Assembly: GCA_900552655.1 (NCBI GenBank)
Contig: USAE01000053.1
Coordinates: 1 to 9,198 of the forward strand
Reading direction: 5' to 3'
Length of the DNA: 9,198 nt
DNA from: an uncultured Clostridium sp.
GTDB lineage: Bacteria; Bacillota; Clostridia; TANB77; CAG-508
This document shows positions 5,171-9,198 of this stretch, piece by piece. Numbering within the stretch: position 1 is the stretch's first letter; each line of letters begins with the position of its first letter. The position numbers and the translations under genes were made by a program. The notes below the pieces were generated by a model. It made no database searches, was not told where the DNA came from, and saw only the letters and a list, made by a program, of their open reading frames with translations.

Positions 5171-8100
5171 CCAATGTTGTAGCTTAAATTCTCGCCTGTT
5201 ATAATTCCAAATATACCTCCTACATAATTATATCCAAATACTGTAAAATCAGTAATGTTTATGTCTGTAATTTCTGTCTCAATAGTGCTACCTATAAATC
5301 CTCCTGTATAATTATTTCCATGTATCTGAATATCTTCTAAATTTATATTAAATATGTTTCCTGCATTATTTGATATACAACCTACATATTGCATTTTACT
5401 AGCATTGATTTCTATCTGCGTAAATTTAATATTACTTATATCTCCATTGTTTTGTACGATAATTCCTAAACTATTGCCGTCATTTTCATTCGATATACTA
5501 ATATTTTCAAAATTAATATTTTCTAAGTTTAAAGTTATTTGTTTTATAAGACCATTTTTTGAAGTATTAAATGTTAGATCTATATTTTTTAAAGTTTTTA
5601 TTCCTCCTACTCCTTCTAATCTTGCCATTGTTACATTTGTTTTTACATTCGTTCTTCCTGCAAAATCTATGTCTGACATGAGCCTGTAATTTTGGTATGT
5701 TCCTTCTTCTATTTCCTGCCAATCTTCGAAATTATATAACTCTTTGTAAAATTGAACTTCTATTTTTCCTTCTACTTCTTGTTTCTTGTCTATTCCTCCT
5801 TCCTTATATTTTGCTTTTGTTATTTTATATGTATCATAATATTTATTTGGCTTTGCTGTTATGTTTATGTAAGATTTTCCATATCTCGTTAGTATACTTG
5901 TAACTGTTACATCCATTCCTTCTATTTCTACTCCTGTTATTTCTACTTCATTTGTATTTATTACTACTATTTGTCCTGCTATTTGATCTACCGCACTTTT
6001 TTCTATTTCTACACTGTCTATCTTAAGTTCATTTGAGATATCCAAATACACATCTTCCTGATTTGGTAATAATTCATTTGAATATGTTCCATCTTCATTA
6101 ATTTTGTGTAACTTTGGTAATATGTTCTCTTCTAATTGACTATAATCATATGCGTTTCCATAATTTAATATATTTGTATATGTTGATTGCGTTAACAATT
6201 CTTCTGGCTTTAATAATTTAGTATTCGCTCCTGTTGTTGTTTCTATTAATCCGTTTATTCTTTGATTACTATATGCATAATTTGTATTTGTCAAAGTTCC
6301 TGAACCTAATATTCTTGCTGGCTTCATATTTAACTGGCTAGTATACAAATCTCCTAATGCTATGTTATTTACTAATTCACATCCACTTGTAACGTTTCCT
6401 GCTATTCCTCCCGCTTCTGTTACATTTCCTGTTATACTTACATAACTGTATGAATTATTTAGCTTTGTTGAATTATTTATTCGTCCAACTATTCCTCCTA
6501 CAGTTGTACCATCTATTTCAATATTTCCTTCTACGTAACAATTATTTATTTCTGTAATTCCTTCTGTAGTTCCAATTAGTCCTCCTAATCCTTGGTATGT
6601 AGTATTTTTAGTTTGTATATTTACATTGGTTGCATAACAATTATTTACTTTAGAATTTGTTGCTACTCCAATTAAAGCTCCTAGTCTAAAATTACTTGAA
6701 TATGAATTATTAATTATAGTTATATTATTCACTCCACAATTTTTAATATAATTTCCCTGTATACCAACCAAACCACCTGTAGTGTTGGTTGAATTACTTG
6801 TATTTATAATTGTCACATTTTTTGCATATACATTTTCTAAATTATTTCCAGTTGATATAATTCCAACTGCTGCATTTGAATTAATTGTTATATTTTCAAA
6901 GTATATATTTTTTATTTCATTAATTATCTTTTTAAATATAAAACTATATGAGGAGTTTATATTTTTTACAGTATGATTATTACCATCAAATTTTCCGATA
7001 TAATCAACTGAAATCAAACTAGCTCCAGCATTATTTTTAAAATCCAAATCCTGCATTAACATATAATTTTCTGTTGGTGATTTATTGATGTTTTTCCAAT
7101 CATCTATTGTATTTATCTCTCTATAAAAATCCACATCTATTAATCTTTCATTCTCTTTAAATTCTCTTGTATACTCTTGGTTATATGCTCCCTTTGTTGA
7201 TATCTTCATTACCGAATATTGTGATACGCAAATTAGTGGATTATTTAATATTGCTATTACTTCGCTTTTTCCACCATTATATTCTTGGCTTTCTATTGTG
7301 CATTGTAAGTTTTTTACTGCTATACTTGTTATTGTCTCTCCTTCTGGGTTATTTACACTAAATTTTACTTTTGCTGTATTATTTGTATTTTGTAAAATTT
7401 CTGTTGATACTATATCTGGTAAATCCTTATCTTCTACTTCTGGTAAATTAATATATTCTTGCAACGGCATACATTCTGGCCAATTTAACTGAGGATAATA
7501 TCCTTGCTCTATTAAGTTTTCAACATTAAATGCTTTTTCATCGTTTAATATTTGTGTTTGAAATTTCGTATCCCATAAAGCTAGTGGCGTATTCTTCTTG
7601 TTCACTGGATTCGTAAATATTTTATCTGCAAAGTAATATACATTTTCGGATTTATTAGCTATTCCTATTGTTGGTCCATAACTAGTTGTCACATTTTTTC
7701 CGTATCCTACTGAATATAAATTTTTATTTATACCACTTTTCCCTGAATATGAAATAATATTTCCAACATTGTTGGCAGTTTTTATATTATTTTCTACATC
7801 AACATTTATTAAACTAAATATATTTTCTATTCTTCCTTCATTATTAATATTTACAACAGCTATATCTCTATTTGCATTTGTTTCATTAAACGGATATATT
7901 CCTCTTATATTTTCTCCATATGCGTATCCATTTTTTATTGTTCCATAGTTTCCTCCAACCCCCATAGTAAGGGACCTTACTCCATATAAATTAGCATCTG
8001 ATTCAATTACAAAGTTTTCTATTGTTCCGTAATTTGAATTTCCTAGCAAGGTTATAGCTATATTCGCTTTATTTGTACTTTCCTTCAATTCCATTTTAAA

Positions 8101-9198
8101 ATTTCTTATGGTACCATAGCTCTTAGAAAATAACCCTTTATAATTAGAAGTTTCAACTTCATTATCTAGATATATTTCCAAAACAAAATTCTGTATTATT
8201 CCTGTTCCTTCTATGCTACTAAATAATCCTCCATATCCTGTTGTATCATATTTTAGTTTATTACCATTAAAATCTATTTTTCCTCTAAATCCATAAATAC
8301 CTGATGTGAACATATACTTATAACCATTTTCCTTTGGAACATTTCTAAAGTCCAAATCACAAAACACTATATAATTTCCTTCTGGATTTATAACATTTAA
8401 GTATTCATCACGTGAATTTATCCCTTTTATTTCTTTATTATCTTTTGTATCAAATTCTTGAAAGTCTAATATGTATTCTCTTCCGTTCATTTTTATTAAC
8501 AATTCAAATCTATATATGTTATTACCTTCTACATAAAACTCTTCTAACATATTAACATCTTTACTGTACTCTTTTTTCTCTACTAATTCACCATTTTTAT
8601 ATTTTTGTACATAGTAATTCTCTATTTCATTTCTCTTATCTTCTACTTCTGCTCTTATTTTTGATTTTAGATTATATTTAAATGGTTCATAACTTGTCTT
8701 TTTATCTCCTAATTCTATTTGCACGTTTCTTAAATACATCCATGCTTTTTCATTATTTTTGCTATTTACTTCAAATCCTAATAAACCTGTATTAGCTATC
8801 GTTGTGGTATATTGATATTCTTGCCACTCTTCTGTTACTATTGGTGTTAAATCTTGAAGTCTTATGTTTTTATTGCTTATATATATTTCTGTTCTTAAAT
8901 CTTTTTTTATTTCAAAAGACATTGTTACTGTTTTTCCTACATATTCGGATAAATCGTACAAATATCTTTGTCCTTGACCATTATCACCTTTACAATATAA
9001 TTTTAATTCATTTGCTTCTACATCATACTCTTTTCCATAATTATTATGAACATTAAAATAGCTTCCTCTCCAATTTATTTTTGATGTTACATCTATTAAA
9101 TTCTTTCCTGTTCCTTTTCTTTTTAGATCTCTTAATTCAATTTTTCCACTTATTCCTGGTTCTGTTACTATTTCTATTTCTTTTATTAAATAATTTAC
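5002..9198 (-). CDS. Giant GLUG-repeat surface protein, main part (5' end beyond window, frameshift at 3' end)
   Basis: The frame is open from the right edge; I translated 9198-8962 by hand and found no stop, so TTG at 8961 is not the start. Residues count from the edge. About 27-175 form a jelly-roll, carbohydrate-binding-like domain (YVGKTVTMSFEI, EEWQEYQYTTTI, WMYLRNVQIELGDKKTSYEP), as in phage tail and surface proteins. About 177-245 are an Fn3-like unit (NGELVEKKEY, YRFELLIKMNGREYILD). Three solenoid modules follow, at about 247-579, 688-1034 and 1146 onward. Each opens with a variant of FYKEL..FEDW and NYxLMxDxDF, and modules 1 and 2 end with GYYPQL and NILPKL. Ig/Fn3-like linkers separate them (589-687 and 1049-1145). 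GLUG turns include GGLVG, GGLIG, VGGIVG, AGGIAG and VGGIFG. The pattern resembles the non-catalytic N-terminal region of M26 (IgA1/Zmp) metalloproteases, but I see no HExxH. It is probably a beta-solenoid adhesin; the ligand is unknown. It is transcribed toward the shared terminator at 3021-3073. Confidence 0.9.
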   Translation of the reverse strand, partial: VNYLIKEIEIVTEPGISGKIELRDLKRKGTGKNLIDVTSKINWRGSYFNVHNNYGKEYDVEANELKLYCKGDNGQGQRYLYDLSEYVGKTVTMSFEIKKDLRTEIYISNKNIRLQDLTPIVTEEWQEYQYTTTIANTGLLGFEVNSKNNEKAWMYLRNVQIELGDKKTSYEPFKYNLKSKIRAEVEDKRNEIENYYVQKYKNGELVEKKEYSKDVNMLEEFYVEGNNIYRFELLIKMNGREYILDFQEFDTKDNKEIKGINSRDEYLNVINPEGNYIVFCDLDFRNVPKENGYKYMFTSGIYGFRGKIDFNGNKLKYDTTGYGGLFSSIEGTGIIQNFVLEIYLDNEVETSNYKGLFSKSYGTIRNFKMELKESTNKANIAITLLGNSNYGTIENFVIESDANLYGVRSLTMGVGGNYGTIKNGYAYGENIRGIYPFNETNANRDIAVVNINNEGRIENIFSLINVDVENNIKTANNVGNIISYSGKSGINKNLYSVGYGKNVTTSYGPTIGIANKSENVYYFADKIFTNPVNKKNTPLALWDTKFQTQILNDEKAFNVENLIEQGYYPQLNWPECMPLQEYINLPEVEDKDLPDIVSTEILQNTNNTAKVKFSVNNPEGETITSIAVKNLQCTIESQEYNGGKSEVIAILNNPLICVSQYSVMKISTKGAYNQEYTREFKENERLIDVDFYREINTIDDWKNINKSPTENYMLMQDLDFKNNAGASLISVDYIGKFDGNNHTVKNINSSYSFIFKKIINEIKNIYFENITINSNAAVGIISTGNNLENVYAKNVTIINTSNSTNTTGGLVGIQGNYIKNCGVNNITIINNSYSSNFRLGALIGVATNSKVNNCYATNVNIQTKNTTYQGLGGLIGTTEGITEINNCYVEGNIEIDGTTVGGIVGRINNSTKLNNSYSYVSITGNVTEAGGIAGNVTSGCELVNNIALGDLYTSQLNMKPARILGSGTLTNTNYAYSNQRINGLIETTTGANTKLLKPEELLTQSTYTNILNYGNAYDYSQLEENILPKLHKINEDGTYSNELLPNQEDVYLDISNELKIDSVEIEKSAVDQIAGQIVVINTNEVEITGVEIEGMDVTVTSILTRYGKSYINITAKPNKYYDTYKITKAKYKEGGIDKKQEVEGKIEVQFYKELYNFEDWQEIEEGTYQNYRLMSDIDFAGRTNVKTNVTMARLEGVGGIKTLKNIDLTFNTSKNGLIKQITLNLENINFENISISNENDGNSLGIIVQNNGDISNIKFTQIEINASKMQYVGCISNNAGNIFNINLEDIQIHGNNYTGGFIGSTIETEITDINITDFTVFGYNYVGGIFGIITGENLSYNIGSMKASEGTVKGNDCAGGIAGTGSGGNYQASQINVKGNSYVGGIMRTKSYKLQNFK
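5031..5040 (-). other. One-base frameshift joining the two parts of the GLUG protein
   Basis: On the minus strand the 5' frame reads VGGI-ATG-CGG-ACG and then meets TAG at 5004-5002 after ten more codons. Dropping one base, best the C opposite 5037, gives ATG-GGA-CGA-AAA. This restores the GLUG turn VGGIMG and leads into KATNYKISNRWYIGDNLNVV and the 3' ORF. With that correction 9198-3090 is a single frame of 2036 codons including the stop. It may be a real mutation, a sequencing or assembly error, or, less likely, +1 recoding; no known slippery site is visible and the spot is not a homopolymer. Confidence 0.85.

Noticed and set aside
8959..8961. TTG at 8961 as the start of the giant gene
   Set aside because: The same frame is open for 79 more codons up to the window edge and encodes the first strands of the jelly-roll domain, so the real start lies outside the window.
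3090..9198. Zinc metalloprotease (M26/Zmp) assignment for the giant protein
   Set aside because: Only the solenoid-type regions resemble that family; no HExxH catalytic motif occurs in either part within the window.
3090..9198. Alternative genetic code (TGA read as Trp)
   Set aside because: Trp is encoded by TGG in both genes and no in-frame TGA needs to be read through; the interruption is a frame change and not a stop-codon reassignment.

Overview
The window is AT-rich throughout. Its genes use A/T-ending codons (ATA for Ile, AGA for Arg, TTA for Leu, GGA for Gly) and a strong AAGGAGGTG ribosome binding site, and its intrinsic terminators have U-tracts. This suggests a low-GC Firmicute, most likely a gut-type Clostridia/Bacilli relative; no species can be named. 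All convincing coding capacity lies on the minus strand. I see no rRNA, tRNA, CRISPR array, transposase or phage structural operon.

Layout in transcription order (right to left). (1) Positions 9198 to 3090 hold one giant gene, cut by the right edge, for a modular surface protein. Its parts are a jelly-roll/carbohydrate-binding-like domain, a short beta-sandwich, and three GLUG-type beta-solenoid modules separated by Ig/Fn3-like linkers. They are followed by a unique C-terminal region and a single transmembrane helix with a KKRD tail but no LPXTG. A one-base frameshift near 5037 splits this gene into a 5' part (5002-9198) and a 3' part (3090-4982). Adding the 18 codons between the shift and the 3' ORF gives 2035 continuous residues in the window. 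(2) Positions 2285-3089 are an 805-bp intergenic region. It holds the terminator of the giant gene, a second terminator-like hairpin, candidate promoters, a (TG)10 microsatellite and a run of strong hairpins whose U-G wobbles fit a minus-strand RNA. (3) From 2284 off the left edge runs a second large gene (761 codons, no stop in the window). It encodes a protein with an N-terminal membrane anchor, an acidic linker and tandem Fn3-like domains.

The two genes probably encode cell-surface adhesin or host/glycan-interacting proteins. The N-terminus of the left protein (anchor, then Fn3 repeats) may be the same architecture whose C-terminal half is seen in the right protein, so the pair may be tandem paralogues. 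That is inference.

Three points deserve most attention. The frameshift sits inside a short tract of foreign-looking, GC-richer codon use, suggesting gene conversion among GLUG repeats. A long dinucleotide repeat lies in the upstream region of a surface-protein gene and is a candidate phase-variation switch. The long upstream region of the left gene is highly structured and matches no riboswitch that I recognise.
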